In this document: positions 52,504 to 64,000 of the stretch, piece by piece
How positions within the stretch are numbered: position 1 is the stretch's first letter
How the letters are laid out: every line of letters begins with the position of its first letter
Assembly (NCBI GenBank): GCA_021613335.1
Contig: JAJTWR010000263.1
Location: 1,036,001 to 1,100,000 of the forward strand
Reading direction: 5' to 3'
From: Whitmania pigra
Taxonomy: Eukaryota; Annelida; Clitellata; Hirudinida; Haemopidae
DNA: 64,000 bases
The notes under the pieces: model-generated
Databases searched by the model: none
Seen by the model: the letters and a program-made list of their open reading frames with translations, nothing else
What the model was told of the DNA's origin: nothing
Position numbers and translations under genes: made by a program

Positions 52504-53899
52504 TCAATCAGCCTTCTGAAACTTTGGTTCGTGGCAGTTTGTTTCCTGTTTACCAGAAGAAGCTGACATCCCTTTGGTGGCGATGCAGAGATTTGCCGAC
52601 CAAACACAATTTTGGAAGTCCAGAGTAGCCGTGAAATGAAAGCAAGTCACGCTAGCCACGATGAAGTATTCGGCAATCGAGAAGTACGTGAAAGCTGTCA
52701 TTGAAATCATCGTTTATAGGATTTCACATAAATATGAAATAAAATATTACCTCCAGGAATGCAGAAAAATCTGTGGCATATGAAGAAAACAAGAAGGCAA
52801 GCAGTTGATATAGACAACGTGGACAAACATGTCACTTTTCTTTTGTAAGATTTTTCAATCTAAAAATGAAATAAATAAATATGTTTAGTTATTTAGCCAT
52901 TTCTGCATCAATCTGATCTTACTTGTATTAACTTTATGTGATTGCTACTTAAAATTGCAACAATTATTTAAAAATTAAAATGTTATTAAAGAACTGAGAT
53001 TATGACCATTGCCAACAAAACATTAACAACTGGTATTGCTTTTCAACATTGCTCTGATTTTAATAATTTATGATATTGATGAAATCTTCATAAACTCCTC
53101 AATTCAATTCTATGCATGTAGTACTATATCAATTTGCTGGAATTAGTTGCAATATATGTACAACTTTAGGCAATAGTTCTAATAAGGAAAGCTATTGTTA
53201 CTTACATGAGGTAATGTACTCCTTTGAGGGAAACATATATTAAATAGAGCTACAGTAGTAATTTGGTAAAGACAACAAGTAAACATAAAGACAACAAACA
53301 GCTTCTCATGAATAGCTGAAAAATAAATATATAACTATAAAGTTTTGCAACAGTTTTTAAGCAATAGAATAGAAATCAAACTCACGGTAATTTTCTAAAT
53401 TAGATATGTATGAGACCAAAATAAGGCAGGAATTTTCAATTGTGTAAAAGCAGAAAGAGCAATATCTCAAGATGTCATACAAGTGCATGAGGTCTTTCCG
53501 AACGTTTGTCCGAAATTTCTCATAATATTTTAGATAAATCAAGCCAATAGCAAAGCGGGGTGCAGCATGTAGAGCAATTCCGACTCTCCATAGGTATCTC
53601 TGAGGGCTAACTCCAGTCACAGCACTTACAGAAGGTATAGCATTTGTGACCTGAATCAACATTTATGTACATAAAGTTACATATTAAAAATATGCAGAGG
53701 TTCAAAAATACCATACATTGCAAGCCGTTTCTGTCACTTGGTCATATTGAAACAATACAGCTGAAACGAAGCAGACGATCAAAGATAATGACGGTAAAGA
53801 TACAGTTATAATTCCTAACTTAGAAAAATTTAATGTGACACAAATTTTCTCCTCATTGTCGTCTGCTCTCACAGATTTATCCCGGCCTAAAACACTCAT
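52504..53899 (-). CDS. PGAP2: Post-GPI attachment to proteins factor 2 (FRAG1 family)
   Basis: Five exons (53717-53899, 53386-53650, 53206-53315, 52751-52859, 52504-52694) sum to 858 bases, 285 residues. A membrane segment near residue 30 (IITVSLPSLSLIVCFVSAVL) is followed by NAIPSVSAVTGVSPQRYLWR and LHAAPRFAIGLIYLKYY, the family signature. Several more hydrophobic segments follow, with AEYFIVASVTCFHFTATLDF near the end. PGAP2 is a multi-pass Golgi/ER membrane protein needed for fatty-acid remodelling of GPI anchors. It is head-to-head with MRPS24, 437 bases apart. Confidence 0.94.
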
Positions 53900-54336
53900 T
53901 TCTCAAACACAACCACGATTCAATGTATAACGCAGGTTAGTTAAAAGTGAGATAAAATATTGTTTTAAAACGTTAACAATTTGTATATTATGTTTTTAAA
54001 TAGTCTAACAATTTTGCAATTTAAAAACAAAAAATAAATAAAATATTTAATGTACTTTTATTTGTACAAATAAAACAAATATTTTAAATATTTAAATAAA
54101 TAGCTTAGTAAGCTATTAAAATAAAAATTAATTTAAAACATTAAATTGCAATTTTAAGTTATAAAATATAGCAGAAATTTGTTTATGTTGCATTAAAAAC
54201 TAAAAGTTCAAAAAACGTCGATCTACTAAGCTGCATTTTTTATCGCTTGTGATTCAGTATCAAGGTACATAGAAAATTTTATGTTTTACTTTTAACTTAT
54301 TCTGAGCAGACTCTGTTAATTGAAGGTCTGCCAATA
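53900..54336. promoter_or_regulatory. Short bidirectional promoter region, PGAP2 / MRPS24
   Basis: Only 437 bases separate the two start codons. The stretch is very AT-rich and no TATA or CCAAT box is convincing. A shared promoter is inferred from geometry. Confidence 0.5.
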
Positions 54337-54893
54337 ATGTTCGGCAAGCGTGTCATTGGATCTGTGATTCAGCTAGAATCGTGCATGAGGCATTTTTCTC
54401 TTTCTACCTCCCTGAACAAGAATTTAAGATCAGCTGTTAAAAAAGTATCACCAAACAGATCTCAGGCTTTGACTTACGAGGAAGCTCAGAAGCCTGAAGA
54501 AATCGGTGTTCATAAAGCATGGAATTCATGGAATACAAGTACAAATAATTGACCTTATGGTATGCATTGATGAATCTAAAATGTTATTATTTGCATACAG
54601 GTAATTTGAGTGGCGAAACTCAATTCACAGCCCAGACAACTTACGAGGATGTTTTTATTCGTAAATTTGTTTTTGGAACCTGGTCTGGTCTCTTTGTATC
54701 TGAGACCATAATTAAAAGAAGGCAAAACATGATAATAATTTGTGGAATTGTCAGTCAAGATGTTAATCCAAGAAGCATGTATTTCTTGAAAGGTTACACA
54801 GAGGAGCTTTTGTCTCTATTTCTTAAAAGACCAGTGAAAATGGAGATTCAGAGTGTTAATCAGGCAAAAGACATGGTGTTCAAAATGATATAA
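54337..54893 (+). CDS. MRPS24: Mitochondrial ribosomal protein S24 (uS3m)
   Basis: Two exons (54337-54538, 54601-54893), 495 bases, 164 residues (human 167). A basic presequence-like N-terminus precedes LTYEEAQKPEEIGVHKAW. Across the splice come NLSGETQFTAQTTYEDVFIR, KFVFGTW and FLKGYTEELLSLFLKRPVKM, all typical of MRPS24. It is a component of the small mitochondrial ribosomal subunit. A polyadenylation signal AATAAA lies at 54908-54913. Confidence 0.95.
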
Positions 54894-57014
54894 GCATGAT
54901 AAATGATAATAAAAGTTGATTTTCCCGTGATTGATTTTATTTTTTAATATCAAACAGTATGACAATTTATGTTTGAATCAGAAATATATTCCTGTCAAGA
55001 AATTTAATGTTCAAGTAGAAATTTAGAATGGGTGATATTGCCCTGTCATTATGCCCGATGTCATCTTTATAGTTCCATGTACTTTTTTTGATTGTGGGGT
55101 GGGTTATAGCTAATTTTAGTGGGACAACACAGCTGGAACTATTACATATTACTCATTTCATAAATTTATTGAATGTTGTTGTTGTTCTAGCTGCAAGATT
55201 AGGAAAGATAACTTAATTTTGGTAACTTACAAGAAATAAAGCAGAACTTTTAGATGTTATTGGTAACCCACAGCACAAGCATAATCTGTTTCTCCTCATA
55301 GTGGGAAAAACATCAAATTTTGGAAACTCTTTTTGAACCTTGTTGTTATGTGGAAGAATTCTTAGATGGAAAATGCTAAATTTCTTGCTCAGTAAATCTA
55401 ACAATGATGTCTATTTTGTTTCATGATTGCTTCATTTGGCAGCCCCACATGTGTGGTTTGCTTCAAGAATGCTTTTACTGAAGTTCTTCAACATCAAAAA
55501 ATTACAATTTGTCTTCTCTGTGTATTGCCACAGCACTTTATTGGTTCAAACAAATCAAATGCCTAGCAAAGTTAAAGAGAAGTCTGTGACAGCAAGATTT
55601 ACTTTAAACCATCGAAGGACAAAGAATGAGAGAGGTGTCATGACAGCGTTCTGCAACAATGGCTTTAGCATATTATGGAGCAGAACCCGAAATTGACAAG
55701 GTGGAATAGTGGTGGAAATGTGCAGAATTGCTGCCAAACTAGCTTTCAAACAGACAATATCAACAGATTCGTTCGATTCAACAACTGGCTAAATGTTTAT
55801 TATTGAACCATAAAAAAAACCTTCTAAATTAATTTTTCAGTCATTTGTGTGGATAACATTTATTTGTAGACAGGGATAAAATGGATTTGCAAATTATTCG
55901 GACGTAAGATGGTGCGATTAAAAACGCGTTAACGGCGGTTAATCGTATTAATCGCGTTTGAAAAAATTGATAAGCAGATTTAGGGCATGGCTAGAGTTGG
56001 GGTCATTTGGAAAATACAAGAAAAAATTAAGTAAATCTATTATAAAATAAAAAATGAACTTAAAATTAAAAAAATGTACTTTTTTATTTTTATAATTTAT
56101 TTTTTTAAAAATTGTCTCAATAATTTACCACTTTTTAACGAAAATGTTAGTAGCTGTGCCTACCTAAATCCGAACCATTGGTTCCAACGTGCAGCCCTCG
56201 TCAAAGTGTTCTAGTTGGATCCGACCTTGGGCCCTAATAATAACGAAATAACGACATTGTGATTTTGTGGTTATATGATCACACTTCTCTGTAAAATATA
56301 CAAAATACAATAATTACATATGATGGCAAAATTTTTCACCACATTTAGAACTTTCTATCCGATGTAGCCAATTTTTCGTCCAAACCGAATAATGTAGAAT
56401 CAATCACAATGATAAGATATTTACTATGGTCAATAGAAAAGATGCAGGTTTCAAGACTTTCGATATAGTTACTGATTTCAGAAAGCAGAGATTGTGTTTT
56501 AATCAGGTAGCTGAAGTGCATTCGGCCTCTAGTGGAACATTTTCTTGAAGTAATAATAATGATTCAGCGATTTTAGTAAGTATCCACTGGATATATTTAA
56601 AACCTTGCTGTTTTTTATTACGTGATTTATTCTTTGATAGCCCTGTTTCTATTTTGCAACTAGTTGCATTTTTACCGAGTTTTCTTGCTCTTTGTTAGCA
56701 TTAAGACTTTTCTTTATAATGCGCTTTGATGAGATTGCAATTTAATCAAGTAAATATTAATTTAGTTGAAAGATATTAACATAAATTGATATGTTGCTAC
56801 ATTACAAGCCTTCTAAATAAATAATTAAAACTTTACTAGTCATACTACTTTGTAGTCATTTAAAAATATAAATATTTAATATCTTTAATTACTGAATATT
56901 ATTTCATAATTAATCTTTTTATTAACGGTTGCTTGATAAATCGTGTTGCGATTGGATGTTTTTGAATCCCTCCAGCTTTGATGTTTATTTTACTTTGGTG
57001 CTTTTGTTTTTAGA
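54894..57014. other. Intergenic MRPS24-TPR
   Basis: About 2.1 kb without a convincing gene. The frame at 55427-55696 has no family match. A palindromic GCGATTAA/GCGTTAA cluster lies at 55908-55960. The last few hundred bases should contain the TPR promoter. Confidence 0.45.
55908..55960. repeat. Palindrome-rich GCGATTAA/CGCGTTAA cluster, possible transposon end
   Basis: AAAAACGCGTTAA and TTAATCGCGTTT face each other across a short GC-rich centre, and the phrase GCGATTAA recurs. Similar motifs occur at the ends of some animal hAT-like elements, but no matching second terminus was found. Confidence 0.35.
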
Positions 57015-60000
57015 ATGGAACCGACAAGCTTGTTGCCGAAAGCTTTTTTGGACTTGTTTGAATTGAAATTAAATAAAATATTCTCTGAAGAACAGTTACA
57101 AGAATTAGACAAATTACCACTGAACATACGGGACACGTTGAATGATTTCATACGAGACATTCAGTTAAAACATGAAACTACTAGAGAGGAATTTTTACGC
57201 AAGAAGGATGCGTCCGGTTTGTTGAACAGTAATTTTATTAATTTAGTTAAATGAGTACAATATTTTATGCTTTAATGGTTTCAGAACAAATGGAGTCAGA
57301 ACTTGATTCTAAGCTGCAAGCGTTAACAGATACGCAAGGAAAGTTAACGTTAGTGCAAACTCAGCTTAGTGAACAAGAAAGGAGAAGCACTGAATTATCA
57401 GAGAAAGTGATTGAATTGCAAAGCCTGCTTATTGAAAAAGAGAAGTCTTGGACTTCAAAAGAACAAGACTTTCTTATGACAAAATCACAATTGGAAGCTG
57501 GCAAAAGGGATTTGAATGAAGCAATATTTCAGAAAAATAAGGAAATTGATAGGTTAACTACTGAATGGAAAGAGCTATCAGAAAAATTAAAGGAGGCAAT
57601 TAGTTTAAGACTTGATGCCCAATCTCAGTGTGAGGAGGCAAAATCTGAGCTTATGATAATTCAAAACAGAGAATCAAAGCTGAAGAGTGAACTGACTCAA
57701 ACAACCCAGCAAGTGACCATTTTGAATGAAGAGTTGCAGGCTAAGTTTGAGGAGATCCTTGCCATTAGGAAAGAAAAGTCTTCTCAATTGCTTTTGCTTC
57801 AATCTGAATATGATGAACTTTCGGCAAAACTTAACCATGCCGAACAATGCTTAGAGTTGAGCAAAACCAATCAAGAAAACCAAGAAGAACAGATTGAGAT
57901 TTACATCAGGAAACTCAAAGAAGCCAAAGATGGACAGTCTGTTCTGGAAGAGCAGTACAGGGGAGAAATATCAGCTCAGAACAAGCTTATTGAACTCTAC
58001 AAAACATCTATGGAGGAAGCTGAGAGGAAGGTTGAGGAGATGTCAAATGCTGTCAATGAACTTCAGAGACTGAACCAGGATTATGCAGTAGCATACTCTC
58101 AGTTGAAGGAAGAGAAAGAAAAATTGGGAGCTGATCTAAACGAGCAAGTGGATGAAAGGGGTTGGTGATATCTTTTTAAAAATGTTTTTTATGATGTTAA
58201 ATTTTAGCTTTTATAATAATATTATATTATATTATATTATATTATATTATATTATATTATAATAAGAGTATGAGAGCATAAATGATTTTGAAATCCTTAA
58301 TCAGACGAACAAATAAGAATCCTTGAGGAGGAGCTTGCAAATGCCAACCAACTCCTGGAGGCAACAAATAGAAGGAAGAGCATGATGGAATTAACAGATG
58401 AAGAGGTTGAACAAATCTCTCCAGTAGCAGCTGCTGCCAGCAAATTACTTAAATCTGGCATGTCCTTAACACAGGTCAGGCAGATAATTTGATCATTGGA
58501 TTACCTTGAAATAACATTTCTTAATTTATTGCCTGTAGATTTACACAGAATATGTGAAAGTGACAAAGGAGTTGATGCTTGAAAAGGAAGAGAGAAAGAA
58601 GGCCTCTGAATGTCTTGATAAGATACTCAAGGACTTGGAGGAGAAGGCACCAATCATGAGACAACAAAAAAGAGATTATGAAAAATCTCTCGAAAAGATT
58701 GATCTGCTAACTCAACAGTTAAATGGAGCACTAGAAGTTGCCTCAAAGCATCAATCAGATGCAGAGGAATTGTTCAGAAAGAATTGCGATCTAACGAGAA
58801 AGAACGATAGGTATTCTCACCAAGTCGTGGATTTGTCCAAGCAGGTTCGGATGTTGCTGAAAGAATTGGAGGAAGAGAGGGGTACAGTTGTTAGGCTGGA
58901 TATGGGAGATGTTCCTCCATCTCAAGATGAAGTGTCAAGTTCATCTGCTGTCATTTCTAATAGGTTGGTGACATTCAGGAGCATTGAGGAGCTACAGCAA
59001 AAGAACATTCAGCTTCTCGAAGTAGTTCGGGAGCTGAGCACAGCTGCAGAAAGTAAAGAGAACATGGCAATGGACGAGCAAAATGGAGACCTCAAACAAC
59101 AACTAAACAGGGCACTCTCAGAGATAGAAGAGATGAAGGTTGTTAGAGCTAAGCAGAGTCAAGTGATCGAATCTATCATCCAGCAAAGAGACATGTATAA
59201 AGCAATGTCAAGTCAACACAACATCTCTTCTCCCAGACACGTCTCAACTCCTATCAGAGCAGAAAAATTTGTTGACGAGAGTCAGAACAACAAATCCACT
59301 TCTAACGAAGCAGCCGTTGAAGCCCTCAATGAGAAGGAAAGGGTAGAATTTGAAACATTGAAGTCGTCACTCAACGAACTCAAGACCGAATTCAGCACCT
59401 ACAGAAAGGAAAAATGTGAACATGAAAGGATGTTGAATGAGGATTTGACTTCCAGGACTAAGGAACTTTCTGAATTCAGACTTAAGAGTTCCAAGTTAGA
59501 ATCACAATTAGAGTTTATGAAAGAGAGGTTCAAAGTTTTGCAAACAAATGTTGAGTCACACAAGAAAGAAGCAGAACTGTTGAGAGAGAGGAATCAGAAA
59601 ATGTCAGAGTCAGTGGCAAAACATCAGCAGATTGTGGTGATGTTAAGAGAGGAGCTTAAATCTTGCCAGGAGAGGGCTGCATCTGCTGAGGCTCGGTGCA
59701 ACAGTCTGCAAATGGAAAAGGAAAGGCTCAAAGTGATTGAGGCCACTTTAACAAGTGAGGCAGAGGCTGTCAGGATGGAAAAGCATTCCAGAGACATAGT
59801 GCTTAGAAATCTCGAAGCAATCCAGAACAATTTGGAAAGGTCAGAATTTGAGGTGAAGAGGAGGCTGAATCAAAGGATTGAAAGTTTAGAGAAAGACAAT
59901 GCTATACTTAGATCCAAGGTGGAGGATAGTGACGATCAGTTTAAATCTTCAAAGTATGTTCTTGAAAGGCGTCTCGTGGATGCCAATGAAGAATTGGACC

Positions 60001-63000
60001 GCTGCAAGTCGAAATGTTCAGGACTCGAAGAAACGGTCCAATCCTCGGAAAAGCTTGTGGAGCACATCAGGTCAGAAAATGCTATACTACAAAAGAGATA
60101 CCAGGAGATTGAGGCAAAACTTGCAGAGAAGGAAAGAATCTTGGAGGGCAACGAGTTGCATCAACTTCTAAAGGATGAGGCCATCAAGTACAAAGAAAAA
60201 TTGGATCAGTCATCAGGTCTCTTAAAAGCAAAAGAAGATGAGCTCATGCAGGTTCAAGAGCACCTCAATCAATATAAGGATATGGCCGAAAGTCTGGAAC
60301 TAAATCTGAAAGAGCAGATTGAGACTGGTGTCATCTTCAGGGAAACTCTGGAACAAAAGCTGTCTTCCATGAATGAAGCCCTGGAAGAGACCAAGCAATT
60401 GAGGGACTTTCTGGAGCAAAAAAATCTGGAATTGGAGGAGACAAACAAAGATCTCAATGTGCAGATGAAGGATTTATTAGAGGAGAAGAACAGACTCTCA
60501 AAGCATGCCTTGATTGACCCAGGCATTGTGGATGAGTTAGAAAAGCTGAAAGATGAACTGAAAGTAGCCAAGCAGGCTCGAGATCAAGCCATCTCCAATG
60601 AACAACTTGCCAGAAAAGACATGGAGGAACAAGTGAGTGAAGTTCAACAGGCTCATCGCAACTACGAGAAAGAACTTGTGCTCCATGCTGCTGATGTTGA
60701 ACAACTGTCTTTATTGAAAAGAGAACTTGCTGATGTCTCGAACAAACTGCAGAACGAGAGGAGCAAAACATCCTCATATGATCACAAGATTGAGTCAGAG
60801 AGAAATGCCTGGATTGAAAAGGAACAAGATTACACAGAAAAAGTGAACTTCCTGAAAGAAAAATTATCTTCACTACAAAGTCAAAACACACTCCTATATG
60901 ATGAAATTGATAAAATGACTCAGAAGATGCTAGAGATTCAAAAGCAACAGGAATCAGAATTTGAAAACATGAACACACAGTCTTCATTAGTTGCCGACAA
61001 GGGAGCATCAAATCAAAAATCAACAGAGCAATTGTTTGAAGTCATTAGGTTCTTAAGAAGAGAGAAGGAAATAGCTGAGGCTAAGTATGAAGGTCTGGAG
61101 TCTGAGACAGTGAGACTCAGGAAACAATCAGAGCTCTTGAAGAAACAACTTAATGAAACTGAAGACACCCTGATGAAAGAGAAGGAAAAGCTCCAGATAA
61201 AGTTACAGACTGCTGCTGAGCATGCTGAAATGCTGAGGAAGATTGAAAGCATCCATCTGCTTCAGGACAGCAACCAACTTCTGAGGGAAGAAAGGGATAG
61301 GATATCAGCACAAATGAGGGAACTACAGATGAAACTAGTGGAGCTGGACAGTAAATTGGGACCTCTGGAAATGAAATGCATGGAATTTGAAAGCGAGAAA
61401 GAGCTTCTTGAAAAAGAAATCGAGTTGGCCAGAGAAGAAGCTGGCAGATGGAAGACTCGAACCTCGAATCTAATTGAACAATGCAATAAGTTTGATCCAG
61501 AAGAGTTCAAAAGAGCCATTGAGGAAAGAGATGCCATGAAGATTCAGTTGAATTCGGCACTTGAGGATGTCCAGCGCCTGAAAAATGAATCTGCTAGAAC
61601 CAACCAACAGATCGCTGGTGTTCAGAATGAGTTGCAGGCTTGCAAAGCTGAGCTTCAAAAGTCACAGGAAGAAATTTCATCCATAACCAGTCAATTCGCT
61701 GCAGATGTTGAGGATAAGAACAAGACCATTGTTCAGCTGAAAAAGATTGGAAGAAAGTATAGGATGCAAGTTGAGGAACTGCAAAAGGAAGTTGAAGAAT
61801 TGAAAGTAAAGGCTGAAAAGGCAGGATTGATTGCTGAATTGCAGGCCAAATTAAATGCAAGTGAGCAACAATGCCACAAAGAATGTGAAAAAGTTTTCCA
61901 ATTACAAAAACATGCTGAAGAATTGGCTAACAAGTTATCAGTGCTTGACTCTGAGACTCAGTTACTGAACAAAAAATTGAAGGACAAAGAGACTTTAGAA
62001 TCAACCTTGAATGGGGAGCTTGCACAGTCGAGACAAGAATGCGTCCAATTAATGAGAGACAAGAATGCAATTGAATTAAACTTGTCAAAACTTTTAGAAG
62101 AAATCAAGAAATCAGAAGATGGTGCTAAATCTGTTTCTACAGAGATAGATTCTTTAAGGAAAGAGAAGGAAGAACTTAGCATGACTGTGAACTGGACATC
62201 CGAAGAAAATATAAGACTGACGGAAGAGGTGGCAAAGCTCTCGGAGGAGAAGACGAAGCTGAACGATGACAACTCAAAACTGTCAGACGACAAGAAAGAA
62301 CTTGAGAAGAAGCAAAACCATGCTCGTAGCATGCTCTTGAATTTGAAGAAAAAATTGGAGGAGAGAAATGCAGACGTTGAGAGGCTTTTGAAAGAAAATG
62401 AGGACATGCGAAAGATGCCTCTCACTCCTGCTGGTGCCGGATCAGAAGAAGGGAAGGTTTGTCAGGAGCAGCAGACAAATCCTATTGCAGTTGATGTGAT
62501 GCAACAAATGGAAGATGCCATCCAACAGTCATCTGCTTTTAGGGAGACCAGTGAACGACTGCAGAGGGAGAACCAGGATCTTAAGCAAAAGGTGGATGTT
62601 AAATGTTTTTAAAAGTTTTCATTGCTTTATCTTGTATTTTTTATTGATGTTATAGATGGCCCTTTTCCAAAAGGAGATTGAAATGTTAAGAAAACAAGCC
62701 ACCCAACAGACGGGCAAACCAACTCTAACGACGCCACCTGTTGAAAGGAACATGTATGTAACTGTTATTAATTGAATTAGTTTAAATCCAAAACTAAAAT
62801 TATGTTTTGTGATTAGCTTGCCCGGAGCTCCCTCGGACGTTTCTCAAAGACGTGCAAACATCAAGCCAATGACCTGTAATCCGTCTGCTTCGAATACCAC
62901 ATATCAACAGAAGTACTCTACCGTCCAGCCGGTCAGAAGAAATACTGAAGTACTTCCCTCGACGGTTACCATGGTAACCATTGCTTCCATCAGGCCCATG

Positions 63001-63908
63001 GCTGTGGCTCAATCTACTCCAATGGCAACCGTCATGCCCACTGCACTGAGTGTGCAAGAGAGTGAGTGTTGTAGTACTTATTGATAAACAATTAATGAAT
63101 TGTGACATGTTAGCTGATTTATTTTTGCCCATCCTAGATGAGAGTTCACCGACAGTCGTGATGTCACAGTCAGTCATCACCTCCCATCAAATCATGAGAC
63201 CAACTCAACAAGTTCAACCAGTTTCTCATACCGAGGAGTCGACAGGTCGGTGGGGAATTATCTTGATTTTATAATTAAGTTCAATAAATTGTAATTAACT
63301 TTTGTCAATTACAGTGTCTTCATCTGGAGAACCAGGTGGTCCTTCAACTTCCCAAGAACATGCCCCTCTACCCGTCCTCAGTACTGCCGGAGTTGCACCA
63401 GGAGTGGTTGCAGGCGAAGGAGGATCCACCTCCTCCGTCATGATTGGTCCGAGCGGAGTTGGTCCCGTTGCTAACTCTGGCAAGAGGCAGAGAGAGGAGA
63501 GCAGAAAGTGAATAATTTGATTGATAGCTATTTTTGATATTTACTAATTGTTAATGTTGTATTGTATTATATTAATATGTTCACCAATAACAAATTATTT
63601 CAATGACCTTTTCAATGACCTTTTCAATGGCAGCCAAGATGAATTGGGAGATCACGAAGGAGAAGCACCTTCCAAAAGATTGAAAATCCTTGTAAGTGTT
63701 CGATCTTATTGAATAATGCTTCATTGGTATTAAGACTTTTTATTAATACTTACATCTACATGTATGCTTGCAGGTGGGAGAAGCAGCAGATACAACGCAG
63801 TCAGTGGCAGCAGGTGCTTGCGTGGCGAACACGCTCGAGGTCGAGAGGGAGGCTGCATCTCGTGCCCAACCAGTCGATGCTCAGCAGTTGAGTCAGACGA
63901 TCATGCTG
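57015..63908 (+). CDS. TPR: Nucleoprotein TPR (Megator), 3' end beyond the window
   Basis: Exons: 57015-57228, 57285-58160, 58305-58474, 58539-62591, 62656-62753, 62817-63061, 63138-63245, 63315-63507, 63634-63691, 63774-63908, possibly 63976 onward; at least 2050 residues. Almost all of exons 1-4 is long heptad-rich coiled coil. Landmarks match TPR: DEEVEQISPVAAAASKLLKS, IEELQQKNIQLLEVVRELS, ELVLHAADVEQLSLLKRELA, IRFLRREKEIAEAKYE and QLKKIGRKYRMQVEEL. The following low-complexity part contains ASIRPMAVAQSTPMATVMPT and basic clusters (GKRQREESRK, PSKRLKIL) that fit nuclear localisation signals. TPR forms the filaments of the nuclear pore basket and helps in mRNA export and checkpoint control. 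The 4053-base exon 4 is remarkable in an intron-rich locus. The acidic C-terminal tail is cut off by the window end. Confidence 0.95.
58207..58262. repeat. Pentanucleotide (ATTAT)n microsatellite in a TPR intron
   Basis: About ten perfect tandem copies of TTATA/ATTAT lie between TPR exons 2 and 3. Confidence 0.9.
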
Positions 63909-64000
63909 GTTTGTTACTCTTAACCTTGAAATTATTATGCTGTTGTATTCTAATCTAAGTGACTTATCATCTTAGGTGAGATTATATGTAACTAAATGTT

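Noticed and set aside
60454..61023. 189-codon minus-strand frame inside TPR exon 4
   Set aside because: Antisense shadow of a long coiled-coil exon; several similar shadows (61958-62425, 60269-60571) occur there, with Ser/Phe-rich composition expected from reversed Glu/Lys codons.

Overview
This window is animal nuclear DNA. It is AT-rich and intron-rich: nearly every gene is split by GT-AG introns of about 60-700 bp, and several genes are animal-specific (UNCX homeobox, type II transmembrane serine proteases, a mitochondrial-type P450, TPX2, WDR81). Sixteen recognisable genes or gene models in 64 kb make it a compact genome. The best guess is an invertebrate, probably bilaterian; the lineage cannot be fixed from the sequence alone.

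Layout, left to right: an intronless acidic Ser/Pro-rich protein of unknown family (-); a two-exon Cys-rich mini-protein (-) sharing a short divergent promoter with a ROPN1L/radial-spoke RIIa protein (+); Rab escort protein CHM/REP (-, 17 coding exons, 570 aa); two tandem paralogous type II transmembrane serine proteases (-, each TM + 3 LDLa + SRCR + protease); CRCP/RPC9 of RNA polymerase III (+); WDR81 (+, 27 exons, 1812 aa); TPX2 (-); septin 7 (+); UNCX/Unc4 (-); a mitochondrial-clan cytochrome P450 (-); PGAP2 (-); MRPS24 (+); and TPR (+, cut by the window end). Most are unrelated housekeeping genes. The two proteases are the only local family expansion.

Repeats are modest: a CR1-like reverse-transcriptase tail in a CHM intron, a tRNA-derived SINE and a roughly 280-bp ATT microsatellite in protease introns, a hAT-like MITE between the proteases, a 704-bp MITE with 26-bp terminal inverted repeats and TAA target duplication in a P450 intron, and several short tandem repeats.

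The most unusual signal is in the protease pair. Comparing their exons, which are mostly identical in length, shows that reading frame is kept only if several introns begin with GC, GA or GG instead of GT. Both proteases also have Tyr rather than Arg/Lys at the zymogen cleavage site and Asn at the base of the S1 pocket. Exon coordinates were read by eye, so single boundaries may be off by a base or two. Frame sums that divide exactly by three support the CHM, WDR81, septin, PGAP2, MRPS24, CRCP and protease-1 models.
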